A program made the position numbers and the translations under genes. The notes under the pieces are model-generated. The model searched no databases. It saw nothing but the letters and a program-made list of their open reading frames with translations, and was not told where the DNA came from. Shown here one piece after another: positions 1 through 8,376 of a DNA stretch of 64,000 nt. The DNA is from Comamonas antarctica (GTDB taxonomy: Bacteria; Pseudomonadota; Gammaproteobacteria; Burkholderiales; Burkholderiaceae_C): the NCBI RefSeq assembly GCF_013363755.1, contig NZ_CP054841.1:372001-436000 (forward strand). The letters are read 5' to 3'. The first letter of the stretch is position 1, and each line of letters opens with the position of its first letter.

Positions 1-135
1 GAGCGCGCCCAGCGCCGCCAGCCCTGCCAGCAGCAGCAGCAACTCGCGCGACAAAGGGTCTTGCGCACGGGCGGCGCTGGCGGGCTGCAGTCCGGCATGG
101 CGGCTGCGCCCGGGCAATCGGTGGCTGGTTTTCAT
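1..135 (-). CDS. N-terminus of a probable membrane transporter (partial)
   Basis: The reading frame opens with ATG at 135 on the minus strand and runs off the left edge, so only about 45 residues are visible. They begin MKTSHRLPGRSRHAG and change near residue 30 into a Leu/Ala-rich run (ELLLLLAGLAALGAL) that looks like the start of a first membrane helix. The gene is divergent from the MATE exporter, with a shared 120-bp gap holding two palindromes. That arrangement suggests a drug or metabolite exporter, for example of the MFS type, but the family cannot be fixed from this fragment. Confidence 0.55.
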   Translation of the reverse strand, partial: MKTSHRLPGRSRHAGLQPASAARAQDPLSRELLLLLAGLAALGAL

Positions 136-143
136 GTGCTACA

Positions 144-170
144 TTGTAGCTACAACTATTGCATATACAA
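144..170. promoter_or_regulatory. Two adjacent 12-bp palindromes, candidate MarR-type operator
   Basis: TTGTAGCTACAA (144-155) is a perfect palindrome. It is followed by TTGCATATACAA (159-170), an inverted repeat with TTG/CAA ends. Their centres are 15 bp apart. They lie in the AT-rich gap between two divergent transporter genes in otherwise GC-rich DNA. TTG-N6-CAA is the usual form of MarR-family operators. No MarR gene is seen in the window; it may lie further left. Assignment to the family is inference. Confidence 0.5.
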
Positions 171-256
171 CAATTTAAAAGGAAGCGGCCCATGCTTGCC
201 CACCATGCGGAAAAACCTTGCGGCACCGCCGCGCTGCCCGCACCGGAGGGCTTGCG

Positions 257-1654
257 GTGCCCCTGAACCCATCCACTCCGGGTGCGCCTGCTCCCACCCT
301 GCCAGCGCCCGGCAGCCGCGTGCGCGCCATGCTGCACGATCCGGTTTTGCCCACCCTCTTGCGCATGGCCTGGCCGAATCTGCTGATGATGCTGGCCCAG
401 GCGTCGACCGGGCTGATCGAGATGTGGTTCCTGGCCAAGCTCGGCACCGAGGTGCTGGCCGGTGTCGCGGTCGTGGTGCCGGTGCTGATGCTGATGCAGA
501 ACATGTCGCAGGGCGCGCTGGGCGGCGGCATCTCGGCGGCGGTGGCGCGCGCGCTGGGCGCGGGCGACGCGGCGCTGGCCGATGCGCTCGCGCGCCACGC
601 GCTCGTGCTGAGCGCGGCGGTGGGCCTGGCCTTCACGCTGGCGCTGCTCGGCTTCGGCAGCGCGCTGTTTCATCTGCTGGGCGCGCGCGGCGGCGCGCTG
701 GCCGTGGCCCGCGACTATGGGCAGGTGGTGTTTGCCGCGCTGGTGCTGATGTGGGTCATGAACGCGCTGGCCAGCGTGGTCCGCGGCACGGGCAACATGC
801 TGCTGCCCGGCGCCGTCATCTGTGGCGGCGCGCTGTTGTTGATTCCGCTGTGCCCGCTGCTGATCTTTGGTTTCGGGCCGGTTCCGGCGCTGGGCGTGGC
901 GGGTGGCGCGTGGGCCCTGGTGGCCTATTACGCCGTCGGCAGCCTGGTGCTGGCCGCCTATTGCGCCAGCGGCCGCAACGCGGCGCGGCTGCGTGCCGGG
1001 CCCGTGCATTGGGCGCCGATGCGCAGCATTCTGACCGTGGGCGGCCTGGCCTGCATCAATCCCTTGCTGACCAATGGCTTGATTGCTGCCACGGCCGCCC
1101 TCGTCGGCGCGCAGGCCGGGTCGGCGGCGCTGGCCGGCTATGCCACGGCAGCGCGGCTCGAGTACCTGCTGATCCCGATTGCCTTTGGCCTGGGCGCGCC
1201 CATGGTGGCGCTGGTCGGCGCCAACCTGGGCGCGGGCCAGCCGCAGCGCGCGCGCCACATCGCGCTGGTCGGCGGCGCCATCGCGTTTGCCATTGGCGAG
1301 AGCGTGGGGCTCGCGGCGGCGCTCTGGCCCGAGGCCTGGCTGCGGCTGTTTGGCAGCGATGAGCGCCTGCTGGCCACGGGCGCGCATTACCTGCGCATTG
1401 CCGGCCCGTTCTACGGCTTCTTCGCCATGGGCATCGCGCTGTACTTTGCCTCGCAGGGCGCCGGCCGGCTGAAGTGGCCGCTGCTCGCCGGCGCCGGGCG
1501 CTTGCTGCTGTACGCGGGACTGGGCTGGGCGGTGCTGGCCGCGACCGGATCACTGAGCGCCTTCTTTGCGCTCGGGGCGGTGGCGATGGTGCTCTACGGC
1601 CTGCTGATTCTGTGGTCGGTGGCCTCGGGCAGCTGGTTTGCGCCGCCGCGCTGA
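257..1654 (+). CDS. MATE-family multidrug/toxin efflux transporter
   Basis: The 465-residue product is highly hydrophobic, with about twelve membrane segments in two similar halves and the usual MATE length. It would export organic cations, drugs or metabolites across the inner membrane using an Na+ or H+ gradient. Typical signs are the opening block (PNLLMMLAQASTGLIEMWF) and the mid-protein GAPMVALVGANLGAGQ stretch, matching the G-N-G-A-G/Q pattern that starts the second MATE half. I chose GTG at 257 because GGAGGG at 245-250 sits 6 nt upstream. A longer TTG start at 218 lacks such a site and adds an un-MATE-like leader. The gene is divergent from another transporter and followed by an unrelated TRAP receptor. 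Confidence 0.9.
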   Translation: MPLNPSTPGAPAPTLPAPGSRVRAMLHDPVLPTLLRMAWPNLLMMLAQASTGLIEMWFLAKLGTEVLAGVAVVVPVLMLMQNMSQGALGGGISAAVARALGAGDAALADALARHALVLSAAVGLAFTLALLGFGSALFHLLGARGGALAVARDYGQVVFAALVLMWVMNALASVVRGTGNMLLPGAVICGGALLLIPLCPLLIFGFGPVPALGVAGGAWALVAYYAVGSLVLAAYCASGRNAARLRAGPVHWAPMRSILTVGGLACINPLLTNGLIAATAALVGAQAGSAALAGYATAARLEYLLIPIAFGLGAPMVALVGANLGAGQPQRARHIALVGGAIAFAIGESVGLAAALWPEAWLRLFGSDERLLATGAHYLRIAGPFYGFFAMGIALYFASQGAGRLKWPLLAGAGRLLLYAGLGWAVLAATGSLSAFFALGAVAMVLYGLLILWSVASGSWFAPPR

Positions 1655-1772
1655 AATAAATCGCCGCCAAAGGGTTCTTTCCCGCCGCTGGCTGGTTTAT
1701 CTTCCGGGGGCACCGCAGACCACAGGGCTGCGCGCATCTGCGCAGCATGCGACCCATAACCAGGAGACTTCG

Positions 1773-2762
1773 ATGAGCTTTACCCGCCGTACCTGCATGA
1801 CCCTTGCCGCCGCAGCCGCCGGCCTGGCCCTTGGCGGCCCCGCCAGCGCGCAGCAGCCGCGCGAAATCAAGATCGGCTACGCGCTGGCGCAGAACTCGCA
1901 TTTCGGCGCGGGCGCGCTGGCCTGGGCCGAATCGGTCGAGAAGTCCACCAGCAATGCCTTCAAGTTCAAGCATTTCGCCTCCAGCGCGCTGGGCGGCGAG
2001 CGCGAGCTGATCGAAGGCCTGACGCTGGGCACCGTCGAGGCGGTGGTGGTGTCGAATGGCGCGGTGAGCAACTTCGTGCCCGATGCCGGCGTGATGGACG
2101 TGCCCTTCCTGTTCCGCGACACCACGCATGCGCGCGCCGTGCTCGACGGCAAGATCGGCGAGGACCTGCTGGCCAAGTTCCGCGCGCGCGGCCTGATCGC
2201 GCTGGCCTGGGGCGAGCAGGGCTTTCGCCACCTGAGCAACAACAAGCGCCCGGTGGTCAAGCCCGCGGACGCGCAGGGCCTGAAGATCCGCGTGACCGAG
2301 AACCAGACGCACATCACCGCCTTCCGCCAGCTGGGCATGTCGCCCACGCCCATGTCCTGGCCCGAAGTCATCGGCGCGCTGCAGCAGGGCACCATCGACG
2401 GCCAGGAAAACCCGATCTCGGTGTTCACCTCGGCCAAGCTGTGGCAGGTGCAGAAGTACCTGTCGCTGACCAGCCATGTCTACGCGCCCATGGTGCTGAT
2501 CGTCTCGCCCTCGGTGTGGTCGGGCCTGAGCGATGCGCAGAAAAAGGCCTTTGCCGAGGGCGCGCGCGCCGGCGGCCTGGCCTCGCGCAAGTTCGTCGAC
2601 GAGGTGGAAAAAAGCGGCGTCGAGGAAATCAAGCGCCATGGCGTGCAGATCGTGACCGAAGTCGACCAGGCGGCGTTCCGCGCCGCGCTCGCGCCGAGCT
2701 ACAAGCAGTTCGCCACCAAGTTCGGCCAGAAGACGCTCGACGCGATCGCGGCCGTCAAGTAA
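1773..2762 (+). CDS. TRAP transporter solute-binding protein, DctP family (orphan)
   Basis: This 329-residue periplasmic receptor would capture a carboxylate or related organic acid for a TRAP secondary transporter. The N-terminus (FTRRTCMTLAAAAAG...ASA) looks like a twin-arginine-type signal peptide. The mature start (REIKIGYALAQNSHFGAGA) is typical of DctP proteins. The middle region with TVEAVVVSNGAVSNFVP and GLKIRVTEN carries the family's ligand-binding Arg context. ATG 1773 has AGGAG at 1762-1766. No DctQ or DctM membrane subunit lies nearby, so its permease must be elsewhere or it serves another system. A 13-bp hairpin follows the stop. Confidence 0.9.
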   Translation: MSFTRRTCMTLAAAAAGLALGGPASAQQPREIKIGYALAQNSHFGAGALAWAESVEKSTSNAFKFKHFASSALGGERELIEGLTLGTVEAVVVSNGAVSNFVPDAGVMDVPFLFRDTTHARAVLDGKIGEDLLAKFRARGLIALAWGEQGFRHLSNNKRPVVKPADAQGLKIRVTENQTHITAFRQLGMSPTPMSWPEVIGALQQGTIDGQENPISVFTSAKLWQVQKYLSLTSHVYAPMVLIVSPSVWSGLSDAQKKAFAEGARAGGLASRKFVDEVEKSGVEEIKRHGVQIVTEVDQAAFRAALAPSYKQFATKFGQKTLDAIAAVK

Positions 2763-2785
2763 GCCGGCGCCATCCATCGCGGCAA

Positions 2786-2814
2786 GGGCGCTTTTTAGCG
2801 GCTAAAAAGCGCCC
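2786..2814. terminator. 13-bp perfect inverted repeat, probable terminator
   Basis: The arm GGGCGCTTTTTAG (2786-2798) pairs perfectly with CTAAAAAGCGCCC (2802-2814) around a 3-nt loop, 23 nt after the DctP stop. There is no downstream T-run, but the stem itself contains T and A blocks. It could act as a terminator on either strand. The core TTTTTAGCGGCTAAAAA recurs almost unchanged at 41925-41941. Confidence 0.55.
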
Positions 2815-2827
2815 GCCTCTTCTGTCG

Positions 2828-2842
2828 GACAGTGACACTGTC
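2828..2842. promoter_or_regulatory. Perfect 15-nt palindrome upstream of the porin operon
   Basis: GACAGTGACACTGTC is a perfect odd palindrome (arms GACAGTG/CACTGTC). A second overlapping one, GTGACACTGTCAC, spans 2832-2844. It lies about 150 bp upstream of the porin start in the only long non-coding gap before the porin-ABC operon. It is a candidate regulator-binding site; the protein is unknown. Confidence 0.3.
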
Positions 2843-2992
2843 ACGGTATCGAAACATTCCCCTCGTAATCTTCGCTCCGGCCGCAGGAGTGTAGGACAAG
2901 TCTGACTTTCACTCCGCGCAGCGCTGGCGACCTGCCACCGCGCCGCGGTCGTGAAAATCAAACATAACGATTCAGTTCGAGGGATTTCGGTA

Positions 2993-4060
2993 ATGCAAGC
3001 AAAAGCAGCAGCCATCTTGGCAGGCGCAGTCGCGTCCGTGGCATTCGCAGGTCAGGCACGGGCCCAGTCCAACGTCTCCATCTACGGTATTGCCGACAAC
3101 GGCGTTGAAGTCATCAACAATGCGTCGTCCGCGCTTGGCGCCGACCGCACGCTGGCACGCCTGAGTTCGGGCAACCTGTCGGGTTCGCGCCTGGGCTTTC
3201 GCGGCAACGAGGACCTGGGCGGCGGCCTGAAGGCGGTCTTCATCCTGGAAGCCGGCATCGGCCTGGACACCGGCAACTCGCTGCAGGGCGGGCGCATGTT
3301 CGGCCGCCAGGCGCTGGTCGGCCTGCAAGGCGGCTTTGGCGAGCTGTACCTGGGCCGCCAGAACAGCATGATGCTGGAGTGGATGAGCAAGTACAACACC
3401 ATGGACAACGCCACGTGGTCCGCCAAGGTGCATGACGGCGCGTTCTCCGACCGCATGGACAACGCCATCAAGTACAAGAAGAAGTTCGGCGCGGTCGAGA
3501 TGGCCACCTACTACAGCAGCCATTACAACGGCCAGGAGATTTCCGGCGCCGCCAAGGCTGGCCGCCAGTATGGCCTGGGCGTGCAGTACCGTGCCAACGG
3601 CTTGAGCATGGCGGTGCTGTACGACCAGAAGCAGGGCACCACGGCCGCCACCATGAACAACGCCGACAAGCACCTGACCCTGGGCGCGCGCTACCAGTTC
3701 GGCAAGACCGAAGTGCTGGGTGGCTACCTGACGCGGCGCCAGGAAGTGGCCGGCGCCGCCGACGTGCGCACCGATCTGGCCTGGATCGGCGCCGCCTACC
3801 AGGTCAGCGCGCCGCTGCAGCTGAGCGCGTCGATCTACCACACCGACCGCAAGAACTCGGACCAGGATCCGACCTCGATCATCGCCATGGCCAAGTACGC
3901 GCTGTCCAAGCGCACCGACCTGTACCTGATCGGCTCCTATGCCTGGAACAAGGACAGCGCCACGCCGGCCCAGACCCTGGGCGTGAACGGCTTCAACGCC
4001 GACGTCGCCGCCGGCCGGAACCAGCTGGGCGTGATGGCTGGCGTGCGCCACACGTTCTGA
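2993..4060 (+). CDS. Outer-membrane porin, Gram-negative trimeric type
   Basis: The 355-residue product has a signal peptide ending FAGQARA before QSNVSIYGIADNGVEV, the standard opening of betaproteobacterial general porins. Further porin signs are SRLGFRGNEDLGGGLKAVF, FGRQALVGLQGGFGELYLGR, alternating beta-strand patterns and a C-terminal aromatic (GVRHTF) needed for outer-membrane insertion. ATG 2993 has GAGGG 9 nt upstream. An in-frame GTG at 2951 only adds a poor leader. The stop overlaps the next start as TGATG at 4060, so this porin is translationally coupled to an ABC importer. That suggests it admits the same substrate through the outer membrane. Confidence 0.93.
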   Translation: MQAKAAAILAGAVASVAFAGQARAQSNVSIYGIADNGVEVINNASSALGADRTLARLSSGNLSGSRLGFRGNEDLGGGLKAVFILEAGIGLDTGNSLQGGRMFGRQALVGLQGGFGELYLGRQNSMMLEWMSKYNTMDNATWSAKVHDGAFSDRMDNAIKYKKKFGAVEMATYYSSHYNGQEISGAAKAGRQYGLGVQYRANGLSMAVLYDQKQGTTAATMNNADKHLTLGARYQFGKTEVLGGYLTRRQEVAGAADVRTDLAWIGAAYQVSAPLQLSASIYHTDRKNSDQDPTSIIAMAKYALSKRTDLYLIGSYAWNKDSATPAQTLGVNGFNADVAAGRNQLGVMAGVRHTF

Positions 4061-5127
4061 TGCGCATCGGCGAAACCCATGCGCCCCAGGGCACTTCGAT
4101 TGCGGTCGAAGGCCTGACGCAGCGCTTCGGCGGCAACACCGTGCTCGACCGCATCGACCTGCGGCTCGCGCCCGGCCAGGTGCTGGCCTTGCTCGGCCCC
4201 TCGGGCTGCGGCAAGACCACGCTGCTGAAACTGCTCGCCGGGCTCACGCCCGTGGCCCCGGGCCACGGCCGCATCCGCTTCGGCGAGACGCTGGTGGCCG
4301 GCGACGGACAGTTCGTTCCGCCCGAGCAGCGCGGCCTGGGCATGGTATTCCAGGACTATGCGCTGTGGCCGCACATGACGGTGGGCCGCAACGTGGCGTT
4401 CGCGCTCGAGATGCGCGGCGTGCCGCGCAGCGAGCGCGCCGAACGCGTGGCCGGCGCGCTGGAGATCGTCGGCCTCAAGGGCTATGCCGAACGCCAGCCG
4501 TCGAGCCTGTCAGGCGGGCAGCAGCAGCGCGTGGCCCTGGCCCGCGCCATCGTCGCCAAGCCGCAGGTGCTGCTGTTCGACGAGCCCCTGTCCAACCTCG
4601 ACCGGGAACTGCGCGAAAGCCTGTGCCACGAGATGGGACTGCTGCTGCGCGCCATGGGCACGACCGCGGTGTATGTCACGCATGACCAGGAAGAAGCCTT
4701 CGCGCTGGCCGACAGCGTGGCGGTGATGCACGGCGGGCGCATCCAGCAGCTGTCGAGCCCCGAGCAGCTGATGCAGGCACCGGCCAGCGCGCTGGTGGCG
4801 GACTTCCTGAAGCTGGGCAACGTGCTGCATGCCGATGACATCCCGCCGGCCTGGCGCGTGGCCGCCCAGGCGCTGGCGCGCGACGACCGGCACCAGCACC
4901 TGTTCATTCCGCAAGGCGCGCTGCAGCTGGGCACCGACATGCGCGCGGCAATGCGGGCCCAGGTGGTCGCGCAGCGCTGGCGCCATGGCCGCTTCATCAC
5001 GCAGGTCAAGACCGGCGCCGGATGCAAGGGCCTGAGCTTCACGACCGCGCAGCGCCTGGGCGCAGATGCCATCGTCGACCTGGCGCTGGACTGGCCGGCG
5101 CTGCGCTGGCTGCCGCAGGCCGCCTGA
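4060..5127 (+). CDS. ABC transporter ATP-binding protein, Fe3+/polyamine-type (FbpC-like)
   Basis: This 355-residue ATPase energises the importer encoded downstream. Visible motifs are Walker A GPSGCGKTT (near residue 47), the Q-loop in VFQDYALWPHM, the signature LSGGQQQR, Walker B VLLFDEP, the D-loop SNLD and the switch His in VTHDQEE. The C-terminal 110 residues form the accessory TOBE-like region of this subfamily. It starts at 4060 inside the porin stop codon, and the substrate-binding gene follows after 35 bp. The substrate could be ferric iron, but related sets carry phosphonates, thiamine or polyamines, so the ligand is not settled. Confidence 0.92.
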   Translation: MRIGETHAPQGTSIAVEGLTQRFGGNTVLDRIDLRLAPGQVLALLGPSGCGKTTLLKLLAGLTPVAPGHGRIRFGETLVAGDGQFVPPEQRGLGMVFQDYALWPHMTVGRNVAFALEMRGVPRSERAERVAGALEIVGLKGYAERQPSSLSGGQQQRVALARAIVAKPQVLLFDEPLSNLDRELRESLCHEMGLLLRAMGTTAVYVTHDQEEAFALADSVAVMHGGRIQQLSSPEQLMQAPASALVADFLKLGNVLHADDIPPAWRVAAQALARDDRHQHLFIPQGALQLGTDMRAAMRAQVVAQRWRHGRFITQVKTGAGCKGLSFTTAQRLGADAIVDLALDWPALRWLPQAA

Positions 5128-5162
5128 GGCGGCACCCTCCACAAAACCCATACCAACATCCA

Positions 5163-6131
5163 ATGACAACTGCTCGCACCCTGAGCGCCCTGGCCCTGGC
5201 CGCGGCCTCGCTTTTCGCGCTGCCCGCGCAGGCCCTGACCGTATACAGCGCTGGCCCCGGCAAGCTGATTGAAACCCTGGCCGCCGACTTCAAGGCCAAG
5301 ACCGGCGTGCCGGTCGACGTATTCCAGGCGGACACCGGCAAGGTGATGGCGCGGCTGCAGGCCGAAGCCACCAATCCGCGCGCCGACGTCGTGATCTCGG
5401 CCTCGTGGGACAGCGCCCAGGACCTGGACCGCCGCGGCATGCTGGTGGCGCACGGCAGCGCCAACGCGCAGAAGGTCGCGCCCCAATACCGCCAGCCCAA
5501 TTACGTTGCCCAGGGTCTGTCGGTGCTGTCCATTGTCTGGAACACCAGGAGCGGCACGCCCCGTCCCGCGGACTGGAACGATCTCACCGCGCCCGCCTTC
5601 AAGGACAAGGTGACCATGCCCGACCCCGCGCAGTCGGGGGCCTCGCTTGACTTGCTGTCGGCGCTGCAGCAGCGCCAGAGCGACAAGGCCTGGGAGCTGT
5701 TCGGCCGCCTCAAGGCCAACGGCATGGTGATCTCCGGCCCGAACGCGCAGGCCATGAACCCGGTGCTGCAGGGCGCCAAGGCCGCGGTATTCGGCGCCGT
5801 CGATTACGTCGCGCTGGGCAGCCAGGCCAAGGGCGAGAGCATCGAGGTGATCTTCCCGAAAAGCGGCACCGTGGTCGCGCCGCGGCCGATGATGGTGCTC
5901 AAGTCGTCCAAGGCCCAGGACGATGCGCGCCGGTTCATCGACTTCGTGCTGTCGCCCGAAGGCCAGGCGCGCGTCGCCGATGCCTACCTGATTCCGGCGC
6001 GCGCCGACGCCGCCGCCAGGCGCACCGCGATCAAGGACATCCAGCTGCTGCCCGAGCCGCAGGGCAATGAGAACTACGCATCGCGCGCGGCGCTGCTGCA
6101 CCGCTTCTCGACCCTGTTCGGCCGCCGCTGA
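5163..6131 (+). CDS. ABC transporter periplasmic substrate-binding protein, Fe3+-type
   Basis: The 322-residue protein has a clear Sec signal (ALALAAASLFALPAQA) followed by LTVYSAGPGKLIETLAADF, the standard mature start of the extracellular-solute-binding family that includes FbpA/AfuA. The segments RADVVISASWDS and GPNAQAMNPVLQGAKAAVF are typical of the family. I do not see the paired tyrosines that classical ferric-binding proteins use to hold iron, so an organic or phosphorus-containing ligand is equally possible. The gene lies between the ATPase and permease genes. Its stop overlaps the permease start as TGATG at 6131. Confidence 0.9.
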   Translation: MTTARTLSALALAAASLFALPAQALTVYSAGPGKLIETLAADFKAKTGVPVDVFQADTGKVMARLQAEATNPRADVVISASWDSAQDLDRRGMLVAHGSANAQKVAPQYRQPNYVAQGLSVLSIVWNTRSGTPRPADWNDLTAPAFKDKVTMPDPAQSGASLDLLSALQQRQSDKAWELFGRLKANGMVISGPNAQAMNPVLQGAKAAVFGAVDYVALGSQAKGESIEVIFPKSGTVVAPRPMMVLKSSKAQDDARRFIDFVLSPEGQARVADAYLIPARADAAARRTAIKDIQLLPEPQGNENYASRAALLHRFSTLFGRR

Positions 6132-7798
6132 TGGCTGCCCACCGTCTTCGCGTGGGTCCGTCGGCGATTGCCGCCGGCACCACCGCGGCGCTGCTCGGGC
6201 TGGTGGCGCTGCCGCTGGCCTTCGTGCTGCTGCAGGCCCTCTTTCCCGGGCTGGCCGAGGGCTCGCTGGCCGCGCCGCTGTCGCATCTGCGCGCGCTGCT
6301 GGGCGACGACGCGCTGCTGGAGCTCACGCTCAACACGCTGCGCCTGGGCGCCTGCGTGGTGCTGCTGAGCGCGCTGATCGGCATTCCGCTGGGCGCCGTG
6401 CGCGGCCTGTTCCGCCTGCCCGGCGCCGCGCTGTGGGACCTCATGTTCCTGATCCCGTTCATGATTCCGCCCTATATCGCGGCGCTGGGCTGGATCATGA
6501 CGCTGCAGCCCAAGGGCTACGCCGAGCAGCTGCTGGGCCTGCATGCGGCGCCCTTCCTGTTCTCATTCCCGGGCGTGGTGTTCGTGATGACGCTGAACGT
6601 GTTCCCGGTGGTCTATTTCGCCGTGTCGCGCACGCTGGCCGGCACCGGTTCGCGCCTGGCCGACGTCGGCCGGGTCTGCGGCGGCGGGCCCTGGCAGTGC
6701 TTTTTCCGCATCACCCTGCCGCTGGCGCTGCCCGCCATTGCCGCCAGCTTGCTGCTGGTGTTTGCCATGGCCATCGAGGAATACGGCACGCCCGCGGCGC
6801 TGGCCGCGCATGCCGGCTTCTTCGTGCTGGTGACGGGCATCGAACGGCGCTTCTCCGACTGGCCCATCGACCTGCCCGGCGCCTCGACGCTGTCCGTGGT
6901 GCTGGTGCTGCTGGCGATGCTGGCGTTCTGGCTGCAGCGCCGGCTGCTGGGCGCGCAGGTGTTCGAGACCACGACCGGCAAGCCGAACGACACCGCGCGG
7001 CGCGCACTGGGCCGCTGGCAGTGGCCGGTAACGGCGCTGTTTGCGGGCGTGGCGCTGATTGCCACCGCCACGCCGCTGGCCGCCATCATCGTCACCGCCT
7101 GCCTCAAGACGCTGTCGGGCGGCCTGGCGCCGGGCAACCTGGGGCTGGGCCACTTCGCCGCGATCTTCACCGAAGGCGAAGCCGCCTTGCGCGCGCTGAC
7201 GACCAGCGCCGCGCTGGGCCTGGGCACCGCGGTGGTGACCGGCATCCTGGGCCTGCTGGTCGCGTATTGCGTGGTGAAGACGCGCATGCGCGGGCGCGTG
7301 CTGCTCGATGCGCTGTCGGTCATGCCCAACACGCTGCCCGGGATCGTCGTCGCGGTCGGCCTGATCCTGGCCTGGAACCAGCCGTTCTGGCCGGCCACGC
7401 CCTACAACAGCTGGCTGATCCTGCTGCTGGCCTACTGCTGCCTGCTGATCCCCTACCCGGTGCGCTATGCGACGGCCGCGCTGGCGCAGATCGGCGACAA
7501 CATGGAAGCCGCGGCGCGCGTGCATGGCGCCAGCCTGCTGCAGATGCTGCTGCGCATCCTGCTGCCCTTGCTGGCGCCCAGCCTGCTGGCGTCGATGCTG
7601 CTGGTGTTTGCCGTGGCCTCGCGCGAGTTGGTGGCTTCGCTGCTGCTGGCGCCCACCGGCATCCAGACCACCTCGCTGTTCATCTGGCGCCAGTTCGAAC
7701 AGGGCTCGGTCGGCCAGGGCATGGCGATGAGCGTGGTGACCATCCTGATGACGACCACGCTGATGGTCGGCGTCACGGCGTGGCAGGCGCGGCGCTAG
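6131..7798 (+). CDS. ABC transporter permease with two fused BPD domains (FbpB-like)
   Basis: This 555-residue membrane protein fuses two binding-protein-dependent permease domains, as is usual for Fe3+-type importers. It has about twelve helices. EAA-like coupling loops are seen as DVGRVCGGGPWQCFFRITLP (first half) and EAAARVHGASLLQMLLRILL (second half), where the ATPase would dock. The start overlaps the binding-protein stop (TGATG), so the whole porin-ATPase-receptor-permease set looks like one operon of about 4.8 kb. The stop lies inside a GGCGCTAGCGCC palindrome that could contribute to termination. Confidence 0.92.
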   Translation: MAAHRLRVGPSAIAAGTTAALLGLVALPLAFVLLQALFPGLAEGSLAAPLSHLRALLGDDALLELTLNTLRLGACVVLLSALIGIPLGAVRGLFRLPGAALWDLMFLIPFMIPPYIAALGWIMTLQPKGYAEQLLGLHAAPFLFSFPGVVFVMTLNVFPVVYFAVSRTLAGTGSRLADVGRVCGGGPWQCFFRITLPLALPAIAASLLLVFAMAIEEYGTPAALAAHAGFFVLVTGIERRFSDWPIDLPGASTLSVVLVLLAMLAFWLQRRLLGAQVFETTTGKPNDTARRALGRWQWPVTALFAGVALIATATPLAAIIVTACLKTLSGGLAPGNLGLGHFAAIFTEGEAALRALTTSAALGLGTAVVTGILGLLVAYCVVKTRMRGRVLLDALSVMPNTLPGIVVAVGLILAWNQPFWPATPYNSWLILLLAYCCLLIPYPVRYATAALAQIGDNMEAAARVHGASLLQMLLRILLPLLAPSLLASMLLVFAVASRELVASLLLAPTGIQTTSLFIWRQFEQGSVGQGMAMSVVTILMTTTLMVGVTAWQARR

Positions 7799-7907
7799 CG
7801 CCGCCACCGGGAATGCCTTCTCGACGACAATGGCGCGCATTGAGCCCCGGCGCACACCGATAGCCCTTCCCGCCGCCTTCGCGCCCGGGACGCCCGAAAG
7901 GAAAGAC

Positions 7908-8357
7908 TTGCCCTCCGCCCCGACTCCCGACTCCCGCGAACTGCCCCCCGGTTTCCTGCCCTCCCCCGCCCTCAGCCCGTTCATGGCGCTGTGGGGCCAG
8001 GTCTATCTGCGCATCGACAGCCCGCAGTCGCGCGTGCTGGGCCTGTGGGTGCAGGAGCAGCACTTGAACCACCAGGAGGCGATGCATGGCGGCATGGTCG
8101 CAAGCCTCGCCGACAACGCGATGGGCTCGCTGTCGGCGCATGCCAGCGGCGGCCCGATCGCCACCGTGCACCTGTCCGTCGACTACCTGGCGCGCGTGCC
8201 GCAGGGGCGCTGGCTCGAAGTGCACAGCAGACTCGACAAGCTGGGCGGCAAGATGCTGTTCACCTCCTGCGAGGGGCGCATCGACGCGGAACTGGTGTTC
8301 AAGGCCAGCGCCGTCTTTGCGCCGATCCGGCGCGCGGCGCCCGCGCCCGCGCCCTGA
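7908..8357 (+). CDS. PaaI-family hotdog-fold acyl-CoA thioesterase
   Basis: The 149-residue form shows the hotdog thioesterase pattern: LNHQEAMHGGMVASLADNAMG carries the conserved H-G-G-x3-A-x2-D block with the catalytic Asp on the long helix, followed by ATVHLSVDYLARV and KASAVFAPI strands. It probably hydrolyses aromatic or short-chain acyl-CoA esters in the cytosol. I prefer TTG 7908 because GAAAGGAAAG lies just upstream. A longer ATG at 7830 adds a Pro/Arg-rich leader and has no visible ribosome site. A C-terminal fragment of a second copy lies at 22954-23056. It converges on the PPK2 gene. Confidence 0.8.
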   Translation: MPSAPTPDSRELPPGFLPSPALSPFMALWGQVYLRIDSPQSRVLGLWVQEQHLNHQEAMHGGMVASLADNAMGSLSAHASGGPIATVHLSVDYLARVPQGRWLEVHSRLDKLGGKMLFTSCEGRIDAELVFKASAVFAPIRRAAPAPAP

Positions 8358-8376
8358 GGCCGGCGCGCGGCGCGCG

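Noticed and set aside
5163..6131. Naming the ABC system fbpABC for ferric iron
   Set aside because: The family fits, but no iron-ligand tyrosine pair or Fur box was visible, so the substrate was left open.
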